Shown here: positions 1 to 7,228 of the stretch, one piece after another | Position numbering within the stretch: position 1 is the first letter of the stretch | How the letters are laid out: every line of letters begins with the position of its first letter | Assembly: GCA_947176425.1 (NCBI GenBank) | Contig: CAMWQV010000078.1 | Location: 1 to 7,919, forward strand | Direction: 5' to 3' | Length of the DNA stretch: 7,919 bases | From: an uncultured Clostridia bacterium | GTDB lineage: Bacteria > Bacillota > Clostridia > Oscillospirales > Oscillospiraceae | Translations under genes and position numbers: made by a program | The notes under the pieces: generated by a model | What the model was told of the DNA's origin: nothing | Seen by the model: the letters and a program-made list of their open reading frames with translations, nothing else | The model's database searches: none

Positions 1-219
1 TTCTTCAACAACTATCGTCCTCAGTTCTACTTCCGTACCACCGACGTGACCGGCGTCATCACTCTGCCCGAGGGCGTTGAGATGTGTATGCCCGGCGATA
101 ACGTTGACATGAAGGTCGAACTGATTACCCCCATCGCCATTGAGAAGGGCCTGCGTTTCGCTATCCGTGAAGGTGGCCGTACCGTTGGTTCTGGCGTCGT
201 TATCGATATCGACGAGTAA
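1..219 (+). CDS. tuf: Elongation factor Tu, C-terminal fragment
   Basis: This is the last 72 codons of EF-Tu, the GTPase that delivers aminoacyl-tRNA to the ribosome. The gene is cut by the window edge, so the GTP-binding domain is not visible. The frame opens at base 1 with FFNNYRPQFYFRTTDVTG and continues through PEGVEMCMPGDNV to IAIEKGLRFAIREGGRTVGS and a final GVVIDIDE before TAA. These are hallmark stretches of domain III, which contacts tRNA and EF-Ts. The acidic end in place of the common VxKI/E ending is a small lineage variation. In Clostridia tuf often ends the str operon (rpsL-rpsG-fusA-tuf), and the terminator just downstream fits that position. Identity is near certain. Confidence 0.98.
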   Translation, partial: FFNNYRPQFYFRTTDVTGVITLPEGVEMCMPGDNVDMKVELITPIAIEKGLRFAIREGGRTVGSGVVIDIDE

Positions 220-233
220 TTTTTCCGCTTAAT

Positions 234-270
234 AACAGGCAGCTGCGTCAAGTGCGCGGCTGCCTGTTTT
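234..270 (+). terminator. Rho-independent terminator of tuf
   Basis: The arm AACAGGCAGC (234-243) pairs perfectly with GCTGCCTGTT (259-268). The stem can extend inward through a T-G wobble and GCG/CGC pairs to a 7-base loop. A run of T closes it at 267-270, followed by an AT-rich stretch. It lies 14 bases after the tuf stop codon and should isolate tuf from the accessory genes downstream. Confidence 0.9.
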
Positions 271-304
271 ATATATAAACAGCAAAAGCGGTGTGACGCT
301 CAAT

Positions 305-340
305 CTTACACTTATGTAAGAATTCCGGTGTTTTTGTAAG
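305..340 (+). promoter_or_regulatory. BceR-like operator: inverted repeat plus a phased half-site
   Basis: A perfect inverted repeat CTTACA-CTTA-TGTAAG lies at 305-320. A further TGTAAG half-site lies at 335-340, exactly 20 bases (about two helical turns) after the first. The core TTACA-N4-TGTAA matches the consensus I recall for the BceR/PsdR/YxdJ group of response regulators (TNACA-N4-TGTAA). The site is centred about 60 bases upstream of the -10 element, a plausible activator position. The downstream gene belongs to the YxeA family, and B. subtilis yxeA is controlled by the BceRS-like YxdJK system, so site and target agree. The repeat is seen directly; the regulator is inferred, and no two-component or ABC-transporter gene is in the window. 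Confidence 0.5.
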
Positions 341-373
341 GCAAAGCTATGGAATCCGATCAAGTCCGTCTTG

Positions 374-379
374 TATAAT
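374..379 (+). promoter_or_regulatory. -10 element of the YxeA-family gene promoter
   Basis: A consensus TATAAT occurs here, with a start point expected near 386. No recognisable -35 hexamer is found 16-18 bases upstream (for example GGAATC at 351-356). A perfect -10 with a poor -35 is typical of an activator-dependent promoter and fits the inverted repeat at 305-320. Confidence 0.6.
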
Positions 380-418
380 AGTGCCTGTAAACAAACCAAT
401 ACAGGAGGCACACTATTA
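376..418 (+). promoter_or_regulatory. Long interrupted inverted repeat from the -10 box to the start codon
   Basis: TAATAGTG (376-383) is the exact reverse complement of CACTATTA (411-418). Directly inside, CCTGTA (384-389) matches TACAGG (400-405). That gives 14 pairs with a 5-base bulge on the right arm and a 10-base loop. The right arm holds the ribosome binding site AGGAGG (403-408), 9 bases before the ATG. In an RNA started upstream, such as tuf read-through, the hairpin would hide the ribosome binding site. A transcript started near 386 would lack most of the left arm and stay open. It could instead be a DNA operator across -10/+1. The repeat is seen; both roles are inferred. Confidence 0.45.
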
Positions 419-783
419 TGAAAAGAGCAGCGAAAGCAGTACTGATCGTGGTCGGAGCGGTTGCGATAGCGTTCGGGACATTGCTTTTCGGCTTCGGCAA
501 AATCTATGAGGCGACCGGAGAACACAGTACCTATTATTACAGTCAGATTGATAACGGCAGCGTTTCGGAGATCGCACCCCACGGCGGTATGAACTATCAG
601 TATTCCCTCTATGTCTACGATGAAAACGGAAGCGGCAAAGATATGGCTCTGGATACCTCGCGGGTTTTGCGGGACAAAGCCTTTATCCGGATCGAAACAG
701 CGCCGATGCGGGGTGTGATCGGCTGGGCGGAGATGCTTTATGAGGAACTGCCCGCCGCTGTGCAGGAGAAATATACAAAATAA
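418..783 (+). CDS. yxeA: YxeA-family (DUF1093) small membrane-anchored or secreted protein
   Basis: This 121-residue protein starts with a basic N-terminus and one hydrophobic segment (about residues 7-28), which acts as a signal peptide or membrane anchor. The remaining roughly 90 residues are outside the cell. Family features follow in order: the YYYSQI stretch, a YQYSLYVYDENGSGK strand-turn-strand, an LRDKAFIRI segment, then a GVIGWAEM-EELPAAVQEK end. Length and order match YxeA proteins, which form a small OB-like beta-barrel fold. Their biochemical role is not established. In B. subtilis yxeA lies with the YxdLM ABC transporter and the YxdJK peptide-sensing system. Here neither partner is adjacent, so the gene stands alone behind its own promoter. 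The AGGAGG at 403-408 supports the start. No terminator follows, so some read-through into the next gene is possible. Confidence 0.85.
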   Translation: MKRAAKAVLIVVGAVAIAFGTLLFGFGKIYEATGEHSTYYYSQIDNGSVSEIAPHGGMNYQYSLYVYDENGSGKDMALDTSRVLRDKAFIRIETAPMRGVIGWAEMLYEELPAAVQEKYTK

Positions 784-832
784 AGAATCCGTTTTTATCC
801 GCTATTTTCCCATATTCTCTCTGAAATTTCGA

Positions 833-861
833 TTGTCAAAAATCAGTCTGTTTGGTATAAT
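833..861 (+). promoter_or_regulatory. Sigma-A promoter of the M60 peptidase / SLH operon
   Basis: TTGTCA (833-838) and a perfect TATAAT (856-861) are separated by 17 bases. This is the best housekeeping promoter in the window. The start point is expected near 868, giving a leader of about 40 bases. Confidence 0.85.
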
Positions 862-869
862 AAAACAAA

Positions 870-889
870 TATACCGCAGAACAGGTATA
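870..889 (+). promoter_or_regulatory. Inverted repeat at the transcription start of the peptidase operon
   Basis: TATACC (870-875) and GGTATA (884-889) form a perfect 6-bp inverted repeat with an 8-base centre, at about +2 to +21 of the predicted transcript. A repressor bound here would block the strong promoter just upstream; otherwise it is a weak leader hairpin. The ribosome binding site AAAGGGG (896-902), 6 bases before the ATG, lies outside it and stays free. Confidence 0.3.
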
Positions 890-908
890 CAAGAGAAAGG
901 GGAAAAAT

Positions 909-3900
909 ATGGGGAAAATACATAGACGGCTTTTGTCCGGTCTGCTGTCGGCCTTGTTAGCGCTCTCACTGCTGCCGCGTGCGGCAAGTGCAGCGGCGGA
1001 ATCAGATGGCAGTATTTCTGCCACTTTGCGCATTGACTATGAACAGAAGCTGACGGAATTGCAGGAACGAAACATACAAGCGGAGATTTTGTATGGCAAG
1101 CAGACGCTGGGTACTGTGGACTTGACGAAAATCGGCACAAATACGCTGGAGAACGGATTAAAAGCAGAAGTTTTCCACCGCGACAGGAACGGAGGAGAGC
1201 TGGTCAGCGAGTACGACTATCCAGGGTATCTGGATTTGACCGTTGACGGCCTGCCGCGGGGGAGTTACACAGTCAGATTGACCGGCAGCGGGTACGTATC
1301 CCACAGTGAGACGGTTGAAATAACAAACTATGCCCGTCATATTATCATGGGGACAGGGGATGCAACGTTTACTTTGGGGGATGTCAGCGGGGACGGAAAA
1401 GTCAATGAAAAAGACCGTGACCTGCTGGCGAACGCGCTGGCTTCCACGAACAGGACAGATATCCGGAACTACGACCTCAACGGCGACGAAAAGATTGATA
1501 TTGCGGACCTGGCCTATATCAACCGCCTGATCGGAGCGGAAGGCGGCGCACAGCTGCTGGAAACGTTTGCGCTTGCACCGGCAGTTGATGCGGAGGCAAC
1601 AAAAACAGACCTGTCCGGCTGCGGAACCCAGTATACCGGCGCTGAACTGTCCAGCCTGTTTCTGGATGACGGAAATACTGTTTCTTTTTCCGATAAAAAT
1701 AAAGGGCCGGTCGTGGTGCCGCTGACGCTGAAAGAACCGGTGGAAATGGAACAGATTGAGATCAAAACTCCGGTGGGGGCCAGCGCCGTTTCTTCCGGCG
1801 AAGTGACCGTTCTGGATGATGACGGCAACGAAACAACGGTTACTTTTGACGCGTCTGTCCCGAAAGATACACATGCAATCAGCCGTACCTCCAGCAGCAG
1901 CAATATCATTACGGTCGATTTGGGTACCAGGATTGCGGTCAAAAAAATCACAATCCGCGTGGAAAAGACTGAAAGCGGCTATGCGGCAGTGGAGACGATC
2001 CGGTTTTTGCAGGATATCGTGCCGGAAAACCCCGCGCCTCTTAACAGCATCGTCAAAAGACTCAGCGCGATGCCAGGGAACGAACGGGTCGAGCTGACTT
2101 GGGAGAGACTGCCGAACGTTTCCGGCTATAAAGTGACCTATTGGCTGCAAGGCAGTCCCGGCAGTACAAAAAAAGTGTTTACAGATGTGACGAACGCCCG
2201 GATAACGGGTCTGGACAATTTGAAGACTTACGTTTTCACGGTCACACCGGTTGACGGCGATTGGGAAGGAAAACCCAGTGAACAGATTACCGCTATGCCG
2301 CAGCCGTCCAAAGCGCCGGATAAAACGGATATGGTACAGGTCGCCGAGATGGACGGAGCTTTGCGCGTGTCGTGGAAGCCCGCGAAAAACGCGGCTTATT
2401 TTGAAGTGCATTATCAGGAGAAGGGCGGCAGCGCGTGGAAGACAGTCGGGCCGCTGACACAGAGCCAGACCGTCATTGACAATCTGACCAACGGCACAAC
2501 CTATTCAATTTATGTTCTGGCAGGCAACGAGATCGGGAAAGGACCGCGTTCCGATATCGCGGAGGGTACCCCGCAAACCGTTTCCTATCAGCGGCCCGAA
2601 GGAATCCCAACCAGCGGCATCCTGGACAGCTCCAAAATCGAAAGCGTCAGGCTGGTTGACCCCGGCAACTACGACGCCGGGGAATATACCATCGCAAAGC
2701 CGTTTTCTGTACAGAACGTGATAGACGGCGACTACTCAACCCACTGGACTGCCAAAAACTGGTACAGCAACGAGCATGTAGTTGTTGCATTCAAGCAGCC
2801 TGTAGACCTGTCCAACGTCATCTGGGCGCCGCGTCTGGACGGTTCGTATCCCTCCTGGCTGCGCGCCTACAGCGTACAGGTCTGGTATGACGGGGAAGAT
2901 TTGAGCAAAGCGGGACATCAGCTGGTACCGCACCCCAATACCGGCGGGGTAGACAACGGCGCGACAGGCAATGGCAGCGATATGCACACATGGCCCGCGG
3001 TACAGGGCAATCCCGCAAAATCCCACTTCGCAATTCTGCCCATGGGGAAGACAGAAAATGTCAAACAGATCAGTGTGGCAGTTGAGCAGGCGGCATATAA
3101 CCGGGTCAGTCTGTCCGAGCTGCTGTTTATGGAGTATGACGCGGAACACGACCTGGAAGGCAATATTGACGCTCTGTTTTCGGACGCGCTCCATACCAAA
3201 CTGGCGGGAGGCGTGACCCAGGCGAATATCAATACCCTGAAAACACGTCTGGAAAACAGTGAGGAACGGGCTTACTGTGTGTATCCCCAGGCGCTGGCGG
3301 ACGAGCTGGCGCTGGCAGAGGAGCTGCTGAACGGCAAAACCGGCAGCAGCGTGATTCTGAACGGACTGGATTCCCTGACCACTTCCAGCGGCAGCGATTT
3401 ACAGCCCCTCGGCGTGACGGCCCCCGCGAATCAGGAGATCACAATTTACGCGTCCGGCATCCCGGCGGGACAGACGGTCACGGTGTACGCCACGCAGTTC
3501 AACAGTGAGATATCCGGCTGGAAAGGCTCGGTTGGCACACTGCAAAACGGACGGAACATCCTGAAAGTCCCCGCCCTGAACAGCAAGTCCGGCGTTGACA
3601 AAGGCGGCAGTCTGTACGTGACATACGGCGGCGGCAGCGCGGAACAAATCTCCCTGCATATCCGCCGCGCCGCGGATATCCCCATGCTGGACCTGGCTGA
3701 CTGGTTTGACCAGACAGAAGGGAACCGTAAAGAAGCGATTGGCGCTTATGTGGATGAGTTAGGGGAGTATCTTACAGAAAACAGTATCGTTAACGATACG
3801 AACGACCACCGGAATGTGACGGAAATTGTGACGCCGGAAGTGCTGCTGTCTCTCCCGGCGAAAGCGGTAAACAACGTGCTGGGCGGTACGCGGACAGAGA

Positions 3901-5873
3901 AGATCGACACAATCTATAACAGCATTCTTGCCTGGGAGGACATCATGCACATCTGCAAGACTACCCACGGCATTGACAGTACTTATGAAAACAATCCGAA
4001 ATCCGCCCGGCGGCAGAATATCCGCTGTATGACCATGTTCCAGGGTGCGTTCATGTACGCAGCCGGAAACCATATCGGCATCGGCTACAGTTCCTGCGGC
4101 GGCATGGCGCTGGGCAAACCCATCAGCCAGCTGCCGGAAAACGCGTCCGCCAACAGTCTCTTCGGCTGGGGCATCGCCCATGAAATCGGCCATAATATGG
4201 ACATGCTGGGCAAAGCGGAGATCACCAACAATATCTATTCCCTGATGGTCCAGACCTATGACGGCGCACAGAACACGCTTCCTTCACGGCTGGAAAAGAG
4301 CGGGAAATATGCGGCTGTTTTCACCAAGACGGCACAGCAGTATCCCGGCGCGTCCAACGACGTTTTTGTCCAGCTGGGGATGTATTGGCAGCTGCATCTG
4401 GCCTATGACGGCGGAGACAGTCCGATGGGATTCTATAACAGCTTCTCGAAAGCGTGGCGGGCTGGGACCTACACAAAGGAGTTCCAGAATCTCAGCTACG
4501 ATGAGAAAGTCGCGCTGACCGCTTCCGGAACTGCAAATAAGAACCTGACGGAATTTTTCACCCGCTGGGGCATGACGCTCAGCGGGGAAGTGGCGGAAAA
4601 ACTGAAAACATATCCGGCGGAAACGCGTGCGGTCTGGTATTTTACCGACCAGAGCAGGCGCGATATCCTCAGCAAGAAAGAACCCGCGTCGGGTACGCTG
4701 CTGGCCCAGGCCCAAAAGGGAAACAAAGACAATGAGATCGTTCTCTCCATTGACGCTTCCGGCATCAAAGGCAGCGTACAGGGTTATGAGATCAGCCGGA
4801 ACGGGAAATCCATTGCATTTGTGATGACCGGTCAAAATAAATATATCGACACCATCGGTTCCGGAAACCACCGGACTTATGAGTATACTGTAACAGCCTA
4901 TGACACCCAGGGGAACAAGATCAGTTCCGTGAACGCGGGTACAGTACGGATTGCTTACGACAGCGTGGTCAGTCCAGACGAATATGAGATTACCCGCGGC
5001 GGTGACGGAAACGTGGTCATCACACTGAAAAAAGAGATGTCTGTTTCCGGCCTGAAGCTGAACGGCGTGATACCGGCTTCCGGTGACTATCGGGTCGATA
5101 TCGCTTATAGCAGCGATGGAAGCGATCAGACAGCAACCGCACTGGAAGGAACCTTCGGAAGCGGCAGCAATCAGGCTGTTGACGATGAAAACAGCTATGT
5201 GGCATACTTTAAGATTCCCAACGCGGACAAGACAGACACCCGCATCTGGACCTATGACGCTAAGAGCGTAACTATTACGGGGATTCCTGATTCAGTCAGT
5301 CTAAATGCGGTACAGCTGATTAGTTATGCAGACGACGACGTAGCCTTCTTGGACGGCAGTGCAGCAATGGGACTGCTGTCGGAAGACTACCGGTATGGAG
5401 ACGGTGCGGATGATGTTCTGAAAAAAGATACGCTGGTTATCATTGGCAGCTTCCGCGGCGACCCGACATACAGTACCTTTATTGTAGAAGGCGAGTTTAC
5501 AGGGACGGTCATGTCCGAAAGCGGCGAGATTGCAGAAACAGAGTCTGTCACGCGTCCGATTGACGGCGACGTTTATCTGTTTGCCACAGTTCCCGCGTTC
5601 GGCGATATGTGCGATATCAGCGACGGCCTGTTCCTCTTTGTTCCCAACGTACAGCGGGAAGCGGAGCTGCAGGATATGGAGACAAACGGCAGCCACTGTT
5701 CCATGACCAATCTGCTGCCCAGCCGTATCCGGGTGAATCTCTGCCGCACGGACGATCCGAACAGTGCGGACAGCAAGCGTCTCACAGCGCAGTCCATGTG
5801 GATTGACTGTCCCGGTGGTACGGACCTGCCAACCGTTGTGCTGACAGCGGCGTCCGAGAAAGGAGAGAACTGA
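909..5873 (+). CDS. Secreted multimodular M60-family zinc metallopeptidase with dockerin, FN3 and discoidin-like modules
   Basis: A predicted extracellular peptidase of 1654 residues. Modules in order: signal peptide (1-28, cleavage after ASA); a beta-rich module (about 31-150) ending in LPRGSYTVRLTGSGYVSHSE; a two-loop dockerin (156-212; calcium loops DVSGDGKVNEKD at 158-169 and DLNGDEKIDIAD at 189-200); a discoidin-like beta-sandwich (about 228-370); two FN3 domains (372-463, 469-558); an F5/8 type C-like domain (571-742, with VIDGDYSTHW); a helical linker (743-826); and the M60 domain (831-1250). The zinc site is H1091-E1092-I-G-H1095 with E1104 in AEITNN as third ligand, a HExxH-8-E gluzincin pattern. 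An FN3-like module follows (1262-1355), then about 300 unrecognised residues. M60 enzymes (C. perfringens ZmpA-C, Bacteroides BT4244) cut mucin-type O-glycoproteins, and the accessory modules suggest glycan binding. There is no LPXTG motif or SLH domain, so attachment may use the dockerin. The next gene starts one base after the stop. The exact substrate is unknown. Confidence 0.93.
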   Translation: MGKIHRRLLSGLLSALLALSLLPRAASAAAESDGSISATLRIDYEQKLTELQERNIQAEILYGKQTLGTVDLTKIGTNTLENGLKAEVFHRDRNGGELVSEYDYPGYLDLTVDGLPRGSYTVRLTGSGYVSHSETVEITNYARHIIMGTGDATFTLGDVSGDGKVNEKDRDLLANALASTNRTDIRNYDLNGDEKIDIADLAYINRLIGAEGGAQLLETFALAPAVDAEATKTDLSGCGTQYTGAELSSLFLDDGNTVSFSDKNKGPVVVPLTLKEPVEMEQIEIKTPVGASAVSSGEVTVLDDDGNETTVTFDASVPKDTHAISRTSSSSNIITVDLGTRIAVKKITIRVEKTESGYAAVETIRFLQDIVPENPAPLNSIVKRLSAMPGNERVELTWERLPNVSGYKVTYWLQGSPGSTKKVFTDVTNARITGLDNLKTYVFTVTPVDGDWEGKPSEQITAMPQPSKAPDKTDMVQVAEMDGALRVSWKPAKNAAYFEVHYQEKGGSAWKTVGPLTQSQTVIDNLTNGTTYSIYVLAGNEIGKGPRSDIAEGTPQTVSYQRPEGIPTSGILDSSKIESVRLVDPGNYDAGEYTIAKPFSVQNVIDGDYSTHWTAKNWYSNEHVVVAFKQPVDLSNVIWAPRLDGSYPSWLRAYSVQVWYDGEDLSKAGHQLVPHPNTGGVDNGATGNGSDMHTWPAVQGNPAKSHFAILPMGKTENVKQISVAVEQAAYNRVSLSELLFMEYDAEHDLEGNIDALFSDALHTKLAGGVTQANINTLKTRLENSEERAYCVYPQALADELALAEELLNGKTGSSVILNGLDSLTTSSGSDLQPLGVTAPANQEITIYASGIPAGQTVTVYATQFNSEISGWKGSVGTLQNGRNILKVPALNSKSGVDKGGSLYVTYGGGSAEQISLHIRRAADIPMLDLADWFDQTEGNRKEAIGAYVDELGEYLTENSIVNDTNDHRNVTEIVTPEVLLSLPAKAVNNVLGGTRTEKIDTIYNSILAWEDIMHICKTTHGIDSTYENNPKSARRQNIRCMTMFQGAFMYAAGNHIGIGYSSCGGMALGKPISQLPENASANSLFGWGIAHEIGHNMDMLGKAEITNNIYSLMVQTYDGAQNTLPSRLEKSGKYAAVFTKTAQQYPGASNDVFVQLGMYWQLHLAYDGGDSPMGFYNSFSKAWRAGTYTKEFQNLSYDEKVALTASGTANKNLTEFFTRWGMTLSGEVAEKLKTYPAETRAVWYFTDQSRRDILSKKEPASGTLLAQAQKGNKDNEIVLSIDASGIKGSVQGYEISRNGKSIAFVMTGQNKYIDTIGSGNHRTYEYTVTAYDTQGNKISSVNAGTVRIAYDSVVSPDEYEITRGGDGNVVITLKKEMSVSGLKLNGVIPASGDYRVDIAYSSDGSDQTATALEGTFGSGSNQAVDDENSYVAYFKIPNADKTDTRIWTYDAKSVTITGIPDSVSLNAVQLISYADDDVAFLDGSAAMGLLSEDYRYGDGADDVLKKDTLVIIGSFRGDPTYSTFIVEGEFTGTVMSESGEIAETESVTRPIDGDVYLFATVPAFGDMCDISDGLFLFVPNVQREAELQDMETNGSHCSMTNLLPSRIRVNLCRTDDPNSADSKRLTAQSMWIDCPGGTDLPTVVLTAASEKGEN

Positions 5874-5874
5874 T

Positions 5875-7008
5875 ATGCGGAGATTTCTGACCATACTGCT
5901 GGCAGTATGCCTGTGCCTGGGCGCAGTGCCGAAAGCTTACGCGGCAAACAGGACGTCTCTGGAATGGAGGGAAGCCAGCCGGACCGGAAGCGTCACTCTG
6001 GAACTGACAGACCTGGACGGCAGCGGCATTTATGGCGTGCAGCTGGAAATGACACTGGAGGGCAAATTTCCGGATTGTACCTTTACCGCAAGAGACAAGG
6101 CGGCGTATGCTCCCGACTGTACAGTTTCTGTAGAGAACGGGAAAACATCGGTAACGATCTATCTGACCAGCAAGGACGCGTTAAATGACGGGACTGATTT
6201 GACGTTAGGCTCCCTGGACCTGGGGACAAAAGAGACCGTCGGGGAGGAGACTTTTCCGGACCGTGCGTACGTCACAATATTGAACCGTGACCTCACCGGC
6301 AGCCCCCCTGAACGGATCTCTGTCATCAATGATTCCAAAAACAGCAGGCCCAGCACATCCAGCAACAATACAGCCAACCGGCCCGGCGCCGACGATGCTC
6401 CGGATACGCCTGCCGGCACAAACCAGCCTGTTCCGGACAGCACGCCGTCTGTAAATATCAGCGTCTTTTCAGACGTAAAGCCTGGTGACTGGTTCTCTGA
6501 CGCGGTGCTGTTCGTACAGAGCTGCGGGATGATGAACGGAACCAGCGAAGATACATTTGCGCCGAATGCCACCACAACCCGCGCTATGATTGTGACAATC
6601 CTTCATCGTTTGGAAGGCTCGCCCGCGGCGGGGACGCTTACCTTTTCGGACGTACCAGCCGGCGAATACTATGCCGCACCGGTGGCTTGGGCCGCGGCGT
6701 ATGGGATTGTTACAGGGTACAGCGACAGCATCTTTGCGCCCAATAACCCGATTACCCGTGAACAGATGGCCGCGATTCTCTACCGGTATGCCCAATATAA
6801 AAATGTAGACGTATCCGGCAAAAACGATATGGCGCGGTTTGATGACACGGACAAAATATCGCCCTATGCAAAAGAGGCTCTTTCCTGGGCTGTGGAAGCG
6901 AAACTGATTACAGGAATCGACAGCAGTCTGGAACCGGCGGGCAGTGCGACCCGCGCTCAGGTCGCCGCGATTCTGATGCGTTTCTGCACAAACGTGCTGG
7001 AGAGCTGA
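5875..7008 (+). CDS. Surface-anchored protein: cohesin-like domain, linker and three SLH domains
   Basis: This 377-residue protein probably sits on the cell wall and may anchor the peptidase encoded just upstream. A signal peptide spans 1-23 (cleavage after AYA). A beta-rich domain (about 25-150) follows, with SVTLELTDLDGSGIYGVQLEMTLEG, TSVTIYLTS and a DGTDLTLGSLDLG turn. The GIYGVQLEMTL strand resembles the early 'GVxGAQFxLxYD' strand of cohesins. The linker (152-196) is rich in S, T, P, N and D. Three SLH domains start at VFSDV (197), TFSDV (256) and RFDDT (321), with cell-wall-polymer motifs TRAM, TREQ and TRAQ. This order matches anchoring scaffoldins such as C. thermocellum OlpA. The start has AGGAG at 5861-5865, inside the end of the previous gene, which implies coupled translation. 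SLH anchoring is certain. The cohesin call is inference; the domain is short for a cohesin and could be another carbohydrate-binding-like sandwich. Confidence 0.9.
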   Translation: MRRFLTILLAVCLCLGAVPKAYAANRTSLEWREASRTGSVTLELTDLDGSGIYGVQLEMTLEGKFPDCTFTARDKAAYAPDCTVSVENGKTSVTIYLTSKDALNDGTDLTLGSLDLGTKETVGEETFPDRAYVTILNRDLTGSPPERISVINDSKNSRPSTSSNNTANRPGADDAPDTPAGTNQPVPDSTPSVNISVFSDVKPGDWFSDAVLFVQSCGMMNGTSEDTFAPNATTTRAMIVTILHRLEGSPAAGTLTFSDVPAGEYYAAPVAWAAAYGIVTGYSDSIFAPNNPITREQMAAILYRYAQYKNVDVSGKNDMARFDDTDKISPYAKEALSWAVEAKLITGIDSSLEPAGSATRAQVAAILMRFCTNVLES

Positions 7009-7011
7009 CAA

Positions 7012-7056
7012 AAAACAGCTGCCGTCCATGACCATGCTCCGGACGGCAGCTGTTTT
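7012..7056 (+). terminator. Rho-independent terminator of the peptidase / SLH operon
   Basis: AAAACAGCTGCCGTCC (7012-7027) and GGACGGCAGCTGTTTT (7041-7056) form a perfect 16-bp stem with a 13-base loop, 3 bases after the stop codon. The A run on the left and T run on the right would let it work in both directions. It separates the operon from the terY unit. Confidence 0.95.
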
Positions 7057-7137
7057 CTGCCTGTAATGACACCATATGTCCAGAAATGGCCTTTTTAGGG
7101 CAAACTCGACGAACTGAGACAAATTTACCGAAAGCAC

Positions 7138-7166
7138 TTGAAAAACAGGGAGAGTTATGCTATTCT
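7138..7166 (+). promoter_or_regulatory. Promoter of the terY-like operon, extended -10
   Basis: TTGAAA (7138-7143) and TATTCT (7161-7166) are 17 bases apart. TG at 7158-7159, one base before the -10, makes an extended -10 element. The start point is expected near 7173, leaving a leader of about 56 bases. A short 5-bp repeat ATACA/TGTAT (7174-7178, 7185-7189) sits at the start point but is too weak to call an operator. Bases 7057-7137 show nothing else I can support. Confidence 0.7.
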
Positions 7167-7228
7167 AAAATAGATACAATGTTCTGTATAGAAATCAAAA
7201 AACAAAATCTGAAAGGAAGTTTTACATT

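Noticed and set aside
334..339. TTGTAA as a -35 box for the YxeA promoter
   Set aside because: It is 34 bases from the -10 element, far beyond the usable 16-18 spacing; it is better read as part of the repeated TGTAAG operator half-site.
740..925. Small plus-strand open frame bridging the YxeA gene and the peptidase gene
   Set aside because: It overlaps the end of the YxeA gene and the start of the peptidase gene in other frames, crosses the promoter at 833-861, and lacks a ribosome binding site.
1158..2411. Long minus-strand open frame of 417 codons inside the peptidase gene
   Set aside because: It is rich in Arg, His, Cys and Phe with no domain pattern, has no convincing ribosome binding site, and mirrors the codon usage of a clearly real plus-strand gene.
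5301..5894. Minus-strand open frame of 197 codons opposite the peptidase C-terminus
   Set aside because: It has no recognisable motif or ribosome binding site, and the plus strand is continuous coding sequence through the whole region.
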